Assembly (NCBI RefSeq): GCF_001443045.1
Contig: NZ_LKPJ01000001.1
Location: forward strand, 313,680 to 377,679
Direction: 5' to 3'
Source of the DNA: Burkholderia ambifaria
Lineage (GTDB): Bacteria > Pseudomonadota > Gammaproteobacteria > Burkholderiales > Burkholderiaceae
Length of the DNA: 64,000 bases
The notes under the pieces were generated by a model, which had not been told where the DNA came from, did not search any database, and saw nothing but the letters and a program-made list of their open reading frames with translations. Position numbers and translations under genes: made by a program. Shown here one piece after another: positions 9,747 to 18,220 of the stretch; position 1 is the first letter of the stretch, and the number at the start of each line of letters is the position of its first letter.

Positions 9747-11063
9747 ATGCCCCCCTCGAATTCCCCCGCCGTCCCGACGGCATCGCCGGCCTCGCTCGAC
9801 GCGGCGGCACGGCCGACCAGCGTCCGCTGGCGCATCTTCCTGCTCATGCTGCTGCTGGTCGCGATCAACTACATCGATCGCGCGTCACTGTCGGTCGCGA
9901 TGCCGCTGATCGCGCCGGAATTCAACATGTCGCCGGCACTCGAAGGCCTGATGCTGAGCGCGTTCTTCTGGTCGTATGCGCTGATGCAGATTCCGGTCGG
10001 CGTGATGCTCGACCGCTATCACACGCGCGGCATCATCGCGACCGCGACGCTCGCGTGGGGCGCGTTCCAGGCGCTCGGCGCCGCGTCGCACAGCTGGATT
10101 CTGCTGATGCTCACGCGCATGGGCCTCGGCTTCGCCGAATCGCCGGTGTTCCCGGCCGGCGCGAAGCTGATCGGCTCGTGGCTGACGCCGCATGAACGCG
10201 GCCGCGGCGCAGTGCTTGTCGACGGCGGCGCGCCGCTCGGCAGCGCGCTCGGCGCAATCCTGATCTCCGGGCTGATCGCGTGGTTCGGGTCGTGGCGCAT
10301 CGCGTTCGTGATCGCGGGTGTCGGCACGATGCTAGTGGGCGTGCTGGTGTGGCGCTACATCCGCAATCATCCGTCCGAGCACCCGGGCGTGAATGCGGCC
10401 GAGCTCGAACACATCACGCGCGAGCACTCGCCGGCGAAAGCTTCGGGCGAACGCGTGCCGCTGCGCGAACTCGTGAAGGATCGCTCGGTGCTCGCGATGT
10501 TCGCCGGCTACAGTTGCATCCTCGCGGTGTTCTACGGGCTGCTGACGTGGATGCCAAGCTACCTGCACAAGACCTACGGCTTCAACATCGCGACGACGGG
10601 CGGCGCGACCTTCGTCATCTTCATGTCGGGCTTCGTCGGCGAACTGATCGGCGGCACCATCGGCGATCGCTGGAAAGCGTCTGGGGCATCGCCGAACCTC
10701 GTGATGCGCACAATGTTCGGCGGCTCGTCACTGATCGCGGCCGCGTGTATCCTCGCGGCGGCCTATATCGCGAACGCCAACGCAGTCGTGCTGCTGCTGA
10801 GTATCGCGATGTTCTTCATCCGCTTCTGCGGAATGTACTGGAGCCTGCCGGCAATCGTCGGCGGCCCGGAGCGCGCCGGCGTGCTCGGCGGCACGATGAA
10901 CTTCTGCGGCAGCATGGTCGGCGTCGTGGTACCGATCTTGATCGGCCTGATCGTCCAGTGGTCGGGATCGTACTTCCTCGCGCTGCTGTTCTTCGTCGCG
11001 ATGGCCGTACTGATCGCGGTGTTCTCCAGCATGATCGACTACCGGCCGCGCACGCACGGCTGA
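9747..11063 (+). CDS. MFS transporter, anion:cation symporter type
   Basis: 438 residues with about 12 membrane segments. The first helix ends with NYIDRASLSVAMP, a hallmark of the ACS family (glucarate, galactonate, phthalate and hexuronate porters), and the loop LDRYHTRG corresponds to the MFS D-R motif. It most likely imports an organic acid in symport with H+. The neighbouring ketoglutarate-semialdehyde-type dehydrogenase and cyclase hydrolase fit uptake of a sugar acid, lactone or aromatic acid as carbon source. Confidence 0.9.
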   Translation: MPPSNSPAVPTASPASLDAAARPTSVRWRIFLLMLLLVAINYIDRASLSVAMPLIAPEFNMSPALEGLMLSAFFWSYALMQIPVGVMLDRYHTRGIIATATLAWGAFQALGAASHSWILLMLTRMGLGFAESPVFPAGAKLIGSWLTPHERGRGAVLVDGGAPLGSALGAILISGLIAWFGSWRIAFVIAGVGTMLVGVLVWRYIRNHPSEHPGVNAAELEHITREHSPAKASGERVPLRELVKDRSVLAMFAGYSCILAVFYGLLTWMPSYLHKTYGFNIATTGGATFVIFMSGFVGELIGGTIGDRWKASGASPNLVMRTMFGGSSLIAAACILAAAYIANANAVVLLLSIAMFFIRFCGMYWSLPAIVGGPERAGVLGGTMNFCGSMVGVVVPILIGLIVQWSGSYFLALLFFVAMAVLIAVFSSMIDYRPRTHG

Positions 11064-11102
11064 CCGCCCACGCGACCGACCCTCCCCTTCACCGGCACGA
11101 CG

Positions 11103-11126
11103 AGGCCCGCGCAAGCGGGCCTTGTT
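11103..11126 (+). terminator. Hairpin downstream of the MFS gene
   Basis: An 8-bp stem (AGGCCCGC with GCGGGCCT, loop GCAA) lies 39 bp after the MFS stop and is followed by a short T-rich run (TTGTTG). It is a likely intrinsic terminator, weak because of the poor T tract, separating the MFS gene from the convergent dehydrogenase. Confidence 0.6.
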
Positions 11127-11315
11127 GCATCGTCAGCGGTTTTCAGCGGCTCAACGATCGATCGACAGCGGCGCATCGGCCACGTCGAGCGGCCGTGCGC
11201 GAAGATCCCGCTCATTTCGCCGTAGTCGCGCGTCGATGTCGGGGAAGAGGAACATGTCCGCGAAAACGCGGGGCACCGTTGCTTCACGGCGCCCCGCTTG
11301 CTTACTGCGCGAGCC

Positions 11316-12899
11316 TTAGTTCGCGAGCGTCATCGTCCCGTCGAGCAGGCGATTGATCGCCCACGGATTGCTCGTTCGCAATGCTTCGGGCAGCAGCGCA
11401 TCCGGCATGTCTTGATAGCTGACCGGCCGCAGGAATCGGCGGATCGCGAGACTGCCGACCGACGTCGAGCGCCCGTCCGCGGTGGACGGAAACGGGCCGC
11501 CGTGCACCATCGCATGCGCAACCTCGACGCCTGTACCGAAACCGTTGACCAGCACGCGGCCCGCGCGCCGCTCCAGCGCCGGCAGGAACAGGCGCACGTC
11601 CGCGTAATCGGCTTCGTCGATATGGATCGCCGTCGTCAGTTGCCCTTCCAGCGACTCGACCAGCGCGAGCATCGTCTTCAGGTCGGGACACCGGACGATC
11701 AACGACGCTGCGCCGAAAATCTCCTCGTGCAGTGCCTTCGATTCGCGAAACGCGTCGGCGCTCGTCGAAAACAGCGCGCCCTGCCCCTGGTTCGCACCGG
11801 TCGGCGCATTGGCACGTGCGACGGTCCGCACCTGCGGATGCTGCGCGAACGCAGTCACCGCGCGCTCGAATGCCTGATGAATGCCCGGCGTGAGCATCGT
11901 CGCAGCAGGTGCCTGCGCGAGCCGCTCGGCCGCCGCCGCGATGAAGCGATCGAGCGCCGGCCCTTCCACTGCGAAGATCAGCCCCGGGTTCGTGCAGAAC
12001 TGCCCGGCGCCGAGCGTCAGCGACTGCACGAACGCGTGCGCGATCGCATCGCCGCGCCGTTCCAGCGCATGCGGGAACAGCAGTACCGGATTGAGGCTGC
12101 TCATCTCCGCATAGACGGGGATCGGTTCGGGCCGCGCATTGGCGATCGCGATCAGCTCGGTTCCCGCATGGCGCGAGCCGGTGAAACCGACTGCCTTGAC
12201 GCGGCGGTCGCGCACGAGGCCCTGGCCGATTTCGCGGCCGCTGCCGAACAGCAGCGAGAACGTGCCTTCGGGCATCCCGCAGTCCTTCACGGCCTGCTGC
12301 ACGGCCATCCCGACGAGTTCCGACGTGCCGGGGTGCGCCGAGTGCGCCTTCACGATCACCGGGCAGCCGGCCGCGAGCGCCGATGCCGTATCGCCGCCCG
12401 CGACCGAGAACGCGAGCGGGAAGTTGCTCGCGCCGAATACCGCGACGGGCCCGATGCCGATATGGCGCAGGCGCAGATCGGGGCGCGGCGCAGGCTGGCG
12501 CTCCGGTTGCGCCGGATCGATGCGAGCCTCGACGTAGTCACCCGCGCGCACCACGCCGGCGAACATGCGCAACTGGCCGACCGTGCGCCCGCGTTCACCT
12601 TCGACGCGCGCACGCGGCAGGCCCGATTCGGCAACGCAGCGCTCGACAAGCGCATCGCCGAGCGCGAGGATGTTCGCCGCGATCGCTTCGAGAAACCGCG
12701 CGCGCGCTTCGGGCGAGGTTTCTCGATATGCGTCGAAGGCCGCCCAGGCCAGCGCGCACGCTTCATCGAGATCGACGACGGTCGCACCGCCGAAAGCCGG
12801 CTCCATGCGTTCACCGCTCGCCGCGTCGATCGCGTACGTGACGCCGTGAGTGCCGCGTCGTGCGTGCTGACCGATCAGCAAGTTGCCTGCGATATTCAT
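11316..12899 (-). CDS. NADP-dependent aldehyde dehydrogenase, alpha-ketoglutaric semialdehyde dehydrogenase type
   Basis: 527 residues, longer than common ALDHs and typical of the KGSADH group (2,5-dioxovalerate to 2-oxoglutarate in arabinose, glucarate and hydroxyproline breakdown). The N-terminal [11 protein letters not shown] and the sequences [25 protein letters not shown] and [12 protein letters not shown] are family features. The catalytic cysteine is in [10 protein letters not shown] at residue 302. It is divergent from the cyclase gene and convergent with the MFS gene. Substrate assignment rests on family similarity only. Confidence 0.88.
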   Translation of the reverse strand: MNIAGNLLIGQHARRGTHGVTYAIDAASGERMEPAFGGATVVDLDEACALAWAAFDAYRETSPEARARFLEAIAANILALGDALVERCVAESGLPRARVEGERGRTVGQLRMFAGVVRAGDYVEARIDPAQPERQPAPRPDLRLRHIGIGPVAVFGASNFPLAFSVAGGDTASALAAGCPVIVKAHSAHPGTSELVGMAVQQAVKDCGMPEGTFSLLFGSGREIGQGLVRDRRVKAVGFTGSRHAGTELIAIANARPEPIPVYAEMSSLNPVLLFPHALERRGDAIAHAFVQSLTLGAGQFCTNPGLIFAVEGPALDRFIAAAAERLAQAPAATMLTPGIHQAFERAVTAFAQHPQVRTVARANAPTGANQGQGALFSTSADAFRESKALHEEIFGAASLIVRCPDLKTMLALVESLEGQLTTAIHIDEADYADVRLFLPALERRAGRVLVNGFGTGVEVAHAMVHGGPFPSTADGRSTSVGSLAIRRFLRPVSYQDMPDALLPEALRTSNPWAINRLLDGTMTLAN

Positions 12900-13206
12900 T
12901 TCCGTTTCCTGTGTGGGTCAATCGACTGCACACGCAATATTCCGGCATGCGTATGAATGCGTTGGCGTCGATGCCCATGCGGCGTCGACGCGAGTGACCA
13001 CGATGGTTTCAAAACCGCCCGGTCCGCGTCAACACTTCGCGCATGACAGATTTTTATAACGCTATGAGTCGCTCTCAATACCGGATGCGCGGCGCGCTCT
13101 TCATACTGGCCCTGCGTCGCGCCATACCCGGCGCGCCCGTCCGACGTCGAATGCCCGAAGGACAAACCGTCCCGGGCTCGCGTCGACCATAACGATGGAG
13201 ACGAAC
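12900..13206. promoter_or_regulatory. Divergent promoter region between the aldehyde dehydrogenase and cyclase genes
   Basis: This 307-bp region must hold promoters for both flanking genes. It contains an AT-rich TTTTTATAACGCTATGAG stretch (around 13050-13068), unusual against the GC-rich surroundings and a candidate LysR or promoter site. The last 21 bases hold the leader element described at 13186. No gene is seen. Confidence 0.5.
13186..13202 (+). promoter_or_regulatory. Shared leader/ribosome-binding element before the cyclase gene
   Basis: ACCATAACGATGGAGAC, one base different from the element at 9726-9742 and at the same four-base distance from its start codon. It also supports the start at 13207 over the in-frame ATG at 13195, which lies inside the element and overlaps the GGAG. 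Confidence 0.6.
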
Positions 13207-14175
13207 ATGTGTGTGCAGAAACCGGCCGACGGCCCGGACGTCAAGCGCCTGCTCGACGGCCTGCCGACCAACTGGGGCAAGTGGGGGCCCGACGATGAAG
13301 TCGGCGCGTTGAACTATCTGCAGGCCGAGCAGGTGATGCGCGGCATCGGCGCCGTGCGCCAGGGCCGGACCTTCACGCTGCAGGTGGATATCGGCCATGC
13401 AAAAGGCGAACCGCTGTTTCCTGGGCGGCGCCCGTCGATGCGGATGAACGTGCTCGACAAGGGCCACTTTCTCGCGGGCAAGGCGCACTTCGACGGCAAC
13501 GTCGAATACGCGGACGACGTGATCTTCATGCACGTGCAGGGCTCGACGCAGTGCGATGCGCTCGGCCACGTGTGGTACGACGACACGCTGTGGAACGGCT
13601 ATGACGCGCTGAGCACGGTCGGCGGCCTCGATCGTGCGAGCATCCTGCCGATCGCCAAGCGCGGCATCGTCGGCCGCGCGGTGCTGATCGACATCGCGCG
13701 CCATCGCGACAAGCGCGTGCTCGACAAGGGCGAGACGTTCGATCACCACGATCTGCTCGATGCGGCGCGCGCGCAGAACGTGACGATCGAGCCGCGCGAC
13801 ATCCTGATGATCCGCACCGGCTGGATCGGGTCGTTCTACGAGCGCGACGAGGCCGAGTTCTATCGCGACTACATCGAGCCGGGCCTCACGTTCAGCCGCG
13901 AGCTCGTCGAATGGTTCCGCGAGATGGAGATCCCGAACCTCGTCACCGACACGATGGGCAACGAAGTCACGGTCGATCCTGCATCGGGCGTGATGATCCC
14001 GCTGCACAACGCGTTGATGCGCAACCTCGGTGTCGTGTTCACCGAGGTCGTGCTGCTCGACGCGCTCGCGGAAGATTGCGCGCGCGACGGCCAGTGGCAA
14101 TTCCTGTATACGGCCGCGCCGCTGAAAATCGTCGGCGGCACCGGTGCGCCGGTCAATCCGCTCGTGATCAAGTAA
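13207..14175 (+). CDS. Cyclase-family hydrolase (kynurenine formamidase-like), copy 1
   Basis: 322 residues of the metal-dependent cyclase/KynB superfamily. It carries NWGKWGPDDEVGALNYL near the N-terminus, a metal-ligand-like stretch CDALGHVWYD and GETFDHHDLLDAA, plus GWIGSFYERD. The long (over 300 residue) form usually hydrolyses cyclic amides, isatin-like compounds or lactones and uses Mn or Zn. A paralogue with the same opening motif is at 36128-37090 in the other cluster. Its 3' end faces an SDR gene. Confidence 0.88.
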   Translation: MCVQKPADGPDVKRLLDGLPTNWGKWGPDDEVGALNYLQAEQVMRGIGAVRQGRTFTLQVDIGHAKGEPLFPGRRPSMRMNVLDKGHFLAGKAHFDGNVEYADDVIFMHVQGSTQCDALGHVWYDDTLWNGYDALSTVGGLDRASILPIAKRGIVGRAVLIDIARHRDKRVLDKGETFDHHDLLDAARAQNVTIEPRDILMIRTGWIGSFYERDEAEFYRDYIEPGLTFSRELVEWFREMEIPNLVTDTMGNEVTVDPASGVMIPLHNALMRNLGVVFTEVVLLDALAEDCARDGQWQFLYTAAPLKIVGGTGAPVNPLVIK

Positions 14176-14188
14176 CGCGAGCAAGGCC

Positions 14189-14218
14189 ATGCCCGGGCGC
14201 GTCGCGCGGCCCGGGCAT
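14189..14218. terminator. Hairpin between convergent cyclase and SDR genes
   Basis: ATGCCCGGGC pairs with GCCCGGGCAT over a short GC loop. It lies 13 bp after the cyclase stop and 22 bp before the SDR stop. There is no clear T tract, so it may act as a transcript-end barrier rather than a strong intrinsic terminator. Confidence 0.5.
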
Positions 14219-14240
14219 CCGACTGCAGCCACTCAGGCCG

Positions 14241-15029
14241 TCAGAAGGTTCCCGGATACGCGCCGCCGTCGAGCAACACGTTCTGCCCCGTCAGATAGCC
14301 CGCATGCGCGCTGCACAGGAATGCGCACGCTGCGCCGAACTCGTCGGCCGTGCCGAAACGCCCGGCCGGCACGTTCCGGCGCTTCGCTTCACGCGTCGCT
14401 TCGTAGTCCGTCCCTTCTGCTTGCGCCGATGCTTCGGTCGCCTTCTTCAGACGGTCGGTGTCGAACAGCCCCGGCAGCAAATTGTTGATCGTCACGTTGC
14501 GCGCCGCGATGCGCTTCTGCCGCGCGATACCCGCGACGAAGCCGGTCAGGCCCGTACGCGCGCCGTTCGACAGGCCGAGCACGTCGATCGGCGCTTTCAC
14601 GGCGCTCGACGTGATGTTGACGATGCGCCCGAAACCACGCTCGGTCATCCCGTCGACGGTCGCCTTGATCAGCTCGATCGCCGTCAGCATGTTCGCGTCG
14701 ATCGCGGCGATCCAGTCGTCGCGCGTCCACTCGCGGAAATCGCCCGGCGGCGGGCCGCCCGCGTTGTTCACGAGGATGTCGATGTGCGGCGCGGCCGCGA
14801 GCGCCGCCGCACGGCCCGCGCCGGTCGTGATGTCACCGGCCGCCGCCGCCACCGTGACGGCCGGATTGAGTGCGCGCAATTCGCGTGCGGTCGCCTCCAG
14901 TGCTTCGCTGCCGCGCGCGGTGATCACGACGTTCACGCCCTCGGCGACGAGCGCCTGCGCGCAACCCTTGCCCAGTCCCTTGCTGGCCGCGCAGACCAGC
15001 GCCCAGCGGCCTTCGATGTTCAGATCCAT
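14241..15029 (-). CDS. SDR-family protein with altered catalytic tetrad
   Basis: 262 residues with a short-chain dehydrogenase fold: cofactor motif ASKGLGKG near residue 15, then NNAGG, and NITSSAVKAP where the catalytic serine is expected. The usual YxxxK is replaced: the region reads LGLSNGARTGLTGF, so tyrosine and lysine are absent at their normal positions. The protein may bind NAD(P) without classical reduction, use other residues, or catalyse a different reaction. It is divergent from the LysR gene at 15259 and probably under its control. Confidence 0.85.
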   Translation of the reverse strand: MDLNIEGRWALVCAASKGLGKGCAQALVAEGVNVVITARGSEALEATARELRALNPAVTVAAAAGDITTGAGRAAALAAAPHIDILVNNAGGPPPGDFREWTRDDWIAAIDANMLTAIELIKATVDGMTERGFGRIVNITSSAVKAPIDVLGLSNGARTGLTGFVAGIARQKRIAARNVTINNLLPGLFDTDRLKKATEASAQAEGTDYEATREAKRRNVPAGRFGTADEFGAACAFLCSAHAGYLTGQNVLLDGGAYPGTF

Positions 15030-15258
15030 TCTGCTTCGCTCCAGGCATCCGGTGCGTGCCGTTCCGGCGCGACCGCAATCGACACGACAATAAGTTCAAG
15101 TTATAGTGCGTGCGACCCGCTCCGCCGCGCTCCGGCGACACATCGGGTCACACTCCCGAAAATGTGCGTAAAACAAGGTTCGACGCGCCAGCATAAAGAG
15201 ACGCGCCCGTCGCGGCAATTGACCGGATGTGATACCGGTATAACTTTTTGTCATTCCC

Positions 15259-16206
15259 ATGACGCCACCGCTTCATTCGATCATTTCGCGTCTTCACCTG
15301 AAACAGTTGCGCCTGTTGATCGCGCTCGCCGACCAGGGCTCGCTGCTGAAGGCCGCGCAACAGGTTGCACTCACGCAGCCGGGCGCGAGCAAGGCGCTGC
15401 AGGAGATCGAGACGACCTTCGGCACGCCGCTGTTCAATCGCACCAATCGTGGGCTCGAACCAACCGAGGTCGGCGATTGCGTGATCCGCTACGCCCGGCT
15501 GATTCACACCGATCTCGCGCATCTGCGCGAGGAAATCGTCGGCATCCTGCGCGGGCATGGCGGTCGCGTGAGCGTTGGCGTGATCATGGGCGCGGTGCCG
15601 CGGCTGACCGACGCGATCTCGACGCTCGTTGCGCGCCATCCGGAAATGTCCGTCGAGATCGTCGAGGACACCAGCGAAGCACTGCTGAGCGAGATCGACG
15701 CGGGTCGGCTCGACCTCGCGATCTGCCGCACGACCATCAGCCGCACGCCACAGCTCTACGACAGCGTGAAGCTGCAGGACGAGACGCTTGCCGTGGTCGC
15801 GAACGTGCGTCATCCGCTGAAGGCCGCGAAGAAGCTCGCGCTGCGCGACCTCGCCGAGTACCGATGGGTCGTGTATCGCGCGAACATGCCGATGCGTCTG
15901 CTGCTCGAACGCGAATTCCTCGAAGCCGACATCCGCTTTCCGCCGCATCTGCTCGAAACGACGTCGGCGTTCGCGACGCTCGCGCTGCTGCAAGGCAATC
16001 CGTCGTTCGTCGCGCTCGTGTCGATCGATGTCGCCGAGTTCTTCGCGCGGCACGACATGACACGCATCCTGCCGCTCCGGATCGGTTCGCGCAGCGAGCC
16101 TTACGAGCTCGTCACGCGCAAGGGCGCGCCGATCTCGCCCGGCGCGCGGCAACTGATCGACGAACTGCATGCCGACGGCGGCCGCGCGCCGGACGCAACG
16201 GTATAA
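15259..16206 (+). CDS. LysR-family transcriptional regulator
   Basis: 315 residues, N-terminal HTH (LKQLRLLIALADQGSL, TQPGASKALQEIE, PLFNRTNRG) and effector domain starting GVIMGAVPRLTDAI. It is a paralogue of the regulator at 7060-8001. The 229-bp gap to the divergent SDR start contains AAGTTATAGTG and GGTATAACTTTTTG, which form an ATAAC-type pair that could be its binding site (inference). It closes the right side of the 7-16 kb cluster. Confidence 0.93.
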   Translation: MTPPLHSIISRLHLKQLRLLIALADQGSLLKAAQQVALTQPGASKALQEIETTFGTPLFNRTNRGLEPTEVGDCVIRYARLIHTDLAHLREEIVGILRGHGGRVSVGVIMGAVPRLTDAISTLVARHPEMSVEIVEDTSEALLSEIDAGRLDLAICRTTISRTPQLYDSVKLQDETLAVVANVRHPLKAAKKLALRDLAEYRWVVYRANMPMRLLLEREFLEADIRFPPHLLETTSAFATLALLQGNPSFVALVSIDVAEFFARHDMTRILPLRIGSRSEPYELVTRKGAPISPGARQLIDELHADGGRAPDATV

Positions 16207-16312
16207 GCCGGGCGGACACGCCAACGCCTTCGCGGCAGGCCGAAACCCGCGGCGAATCCGCAGCGGGAGCCGGACAACCCGGCTCCGTCACACACGATGC
16301 GAAGCGCTGCCA

Positions 16313-16495
16313 TCAGACCGCCGCGAACCGCTTCGCCAGTTCCGCGAGGCCGTCTTCGTAGATCCCGCGGAACAGCTGCGCGGTATCGTCGTCGGTCGCG
16401 CCGTGCGGCGTGAACGTGCCCGACCACTCGACCTTCGACCCGTTCGGGCCGTTCGGGTCGTTCGCGCGCACGCGCAGCGTGGAGCGATAGTCAAC
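16313..16495 (-). pseudogene. Truncated SRPBCC (START/polyketide cyclase-like) gene, C-terminal remnant
   Basis: On the minus strand about 60 codons read YRSTLRVRANDPNG, then KVEWSGTFTPHGATDD and IYEDGLAELAKRFAAV before TGA at 16315-16313. The VEWSGTF strand and the long C-terminal helix are typical of the SRPBCC ligand-binding fold. Upstream of 16495 the frame runs straight into a perfect hairpin and unrelated sequence, with no start or N-terminal two thirds. This is a deletion or rearrangement scar. Confidence 0.7.
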
Positions 16496-16498
16496 ATG

Positions 16499-16530
16499 AA
16501 ATCCCGAGGGCGATGCGCGCCTCGGGATTT
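16499..16530. terminator. Perfect 11-bp hairpin at the junction of the SRPBCC remnant
   Basis: AAATCCCGAGG pairs perfectly with CCTCGGGATTT around a 10-base loop. On the plus strand the stem ends with a T run, on the minus strand too because the stem begins AAA, so it can work in both directions. It sits 79 bp after the crotonase stop and would end that transcript. Confidence 0.65.
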
Positions 16531-16608
16531 CCCTTCAGTCACAGGCCAGCTCGCTCGCGATAACGCGGCCGTACTTGCGAGTCCCTCTTCCGGAGGCAAG
16601 AAAACCAC

Positions 16609-17574
16609 TCAATCGGCAGGAGGCAGGTTCGCGGAAAGGTCGGGAAAGCGAAGTTCACCTTCGTAGGTCTCGGCACCGGCCGCGAGTATCGCTTTCACGC
16701 GCGCCTGTATCGCTTCATTGGCGACGCAAAGATCGGCCTCGTGCGCCTCCACCAACAAGCCTTCGGAGAAAGAGACGTCTGACCCCATGTCCACGGACCT
16801 TTTCAGGTGGGCGATCGTGGTGGGCGGAAAGGTCGCGATGCGGCGTGCGAGTTTGTCCACGAACGGACCCAGTTCCTTGGCCGGCAGCGCGCGATTGATA
16901 TAGCCGTAATGGTCGGCCAGTTCCGCCGAGAAATCCTCTCCGGCCAGCAGCACCTCGAGGGCGCGGGCGCGCCCCATCCGCCTCGGCAGGCGCTGCGTGT
17001 TGCCACCACCCGGAACAAGCCCGCAAACAACCTCCGGTTGGCCGAACACGGCTTCGCCGATCGCGGCGAAACACATGTCCGCGGCCAGCGCGATCTCGCA
17101 GCCACCGCCGCGAGCGATGCCTTCGACCTTGGCGATCACTGCCTTGGGCATGTTGCGCAGGCGCTCGCCGAGCATCTGTGTCAGGCGGAACGTGCGTGTG
17201 TTCGAAGTCGTTTTCGGCGCGGAGCCGACACGATGCAGGCCCGAGTGCGCAATGAAGAACTTCGGCACGGCGCTCTGCAGCACAACGACACGTACGTTCG
17301 CATCCTGTTCAAGTTGTCGGGTCAGCGAATCGAACTCCTCCGACAACACCTCGTCGAGCAGGTTGAGCGGCGGGTAGTTCAACGTCACCGTGGCGACCCC
17401 GCTGTCCTGGGCGACCCGGATATGCTTGTAATCGGCATAGTTCGCGCCGCCGCCCTGCGGTGGCGCGGACTTTCCGGGCGCAGCCACCCCATCCTCCGAC
17501 GCGAGCAACACGCCTGGCGCAAATGTTGCGGCACCGATTGACTGGACGAACGAACGTCTCGAGAAGGTCGACAT
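16609..17574 (-). CDS. Enoyl-CoA hydratase/isomerase-family protein with a Tat signal
   Basis: 321 residues. The first 33 residues form a twin-arginine signal (SRRSFVQS at 5-12, hydrophobic stretch GAATFAPGVLLAS), followed by a crotonase domain: NYPPLNLLDEVL, VVVLQSAVPKFFIAHSG, EGIARGGGCEIALAADM and FGQPEVVCGLVPGGG. The start at 17574 places the RR motif correctly; in-frame codons upstream are possible but would move it inward. Crotonases normally act on CoA esters in the cytoplasm, so export implies a non-CoA substrate or another role. A GC palindrome lies 237 bp upstream. Confidence 0.85.
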   Translation of the reverse strand: MSTFSRRSFVQSIGAATFAPGVLLASEDGVAAPGKSAPPQGGGANYADYKHIRVAQDSGVATVTLNYPPLNLLDEVLSEEFDSLTRQLEQDANVRVVVLQSAVPKFFIAHSGLHRVGSAPKTTSNTRTFRLTQMLGERLRNMPKAVIAKVEGIARGGGCEIALAADMCFAAIGEAVFGQPEVVCGLVPGGGNTQRLPRRMGRARALEVLLAGEDFSAELADHYGYINRALPAKELGPFVDKLARRIATFPPTTIAHLKRSVDMGSDVSFSEGLLVEAHEADLCVANEAIQARVKAILAAGAETYEGELRFPDLSANLPPAD

Positions 17575-17810
17575 GGCAGGCTCCTTGGTTGGTTTCATCT
17601 CGCCTCGGCAAAGCCACGCTCGGCTCGCCATTCGCGGCGAAGTCGAGTATCGCGATTGCAATCCGCTGGCGCCGCGTCTTCCCCCTGTACTGCGGATGAC
17701 AGCGACTACGCAAGCAATTTCGGCTGCGTCGAGAGGAATTCGTCAGCATTGAGAAGCAAACCTCGCTAACGCAATGATCCTCGGACCGTCGGGACATTTG
17801 CAAGGATCCT

Positions 17811-17824
17811 CCCCAAGTGGGGGG
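17811..17824. repeat. GC palindrome 1 (crotonase / GMC operon divergent region)
   Basis: CCCC-AAGT-GGGGGG. This is the first member of a family of C-run/G-run palindromes confined to 17.8-48 kb. It lies in the 646-bp non-coding region 17575-18220 between the divergent crotonase and GMC operon, which otherwise contains no supported gene. Confidence 0.65.
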
Positions 17825-18003
17825 CATCCGGATCTACCTTGCGCTTCCGGCGCGCATCGTCTTGCGCATGCGCTGCAGCGACGCAGGTCACGCATACCCG
17901 ACAATTTCACCATCCGGTCGACCATGCAGCAACGCGGCGATACGGCTTCTCGCGGCCGATTGCTGGCCGCATAACTGCCCGGGTCGTCCATCCTGCGCCC
18001 CCT

Positions 18004-18017
18004 CCCCAAACAGGGGG
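18004..18017. repeat. GC palindrome 2 (upstream of GMC operon)
   Basis: CCCC-AAACA-GGGGG, 203 bp before the start of the GMC dehydrogenase subunit 3 gene and 180 bp from palindrome 1. Two copies in one intergenic region are what a cooperative operator pair would look like. Confidence 0.65.
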
Positions 18018-18220
18018 CTGCCATCGCACGGGGCTGTGGGTACTGTTGCTACCGACACCCTTCGACGCATGGCCTGACACGCGCTCTCATTCACGAGCAT
18101 TCGCACCACTCAGGCCTATTGAAATGCGTACCGGCGCGCGCTCGCCGCATCGTCAGCGGACTGTAGCGGCAGCGCCCGCGCGCATGTGACGACACCTCGA
18201 AATGGCCTGAAAACCCGTCT

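Noticed and set aside
13911..16361. An 816-codon open frame on the plus strand
   Set aside because: It overlaps the cyclase, an antisense SDR and the LysR gene in another frame, and reads as arginine-rich noise.
17575..18220. Open frames of 70-115 codons in the crotonase/GMC intergenic region
   Set aside because: They overlap one another on both strands, have no ribosome site or motif and cover the palindromes. Treated as non-coding.
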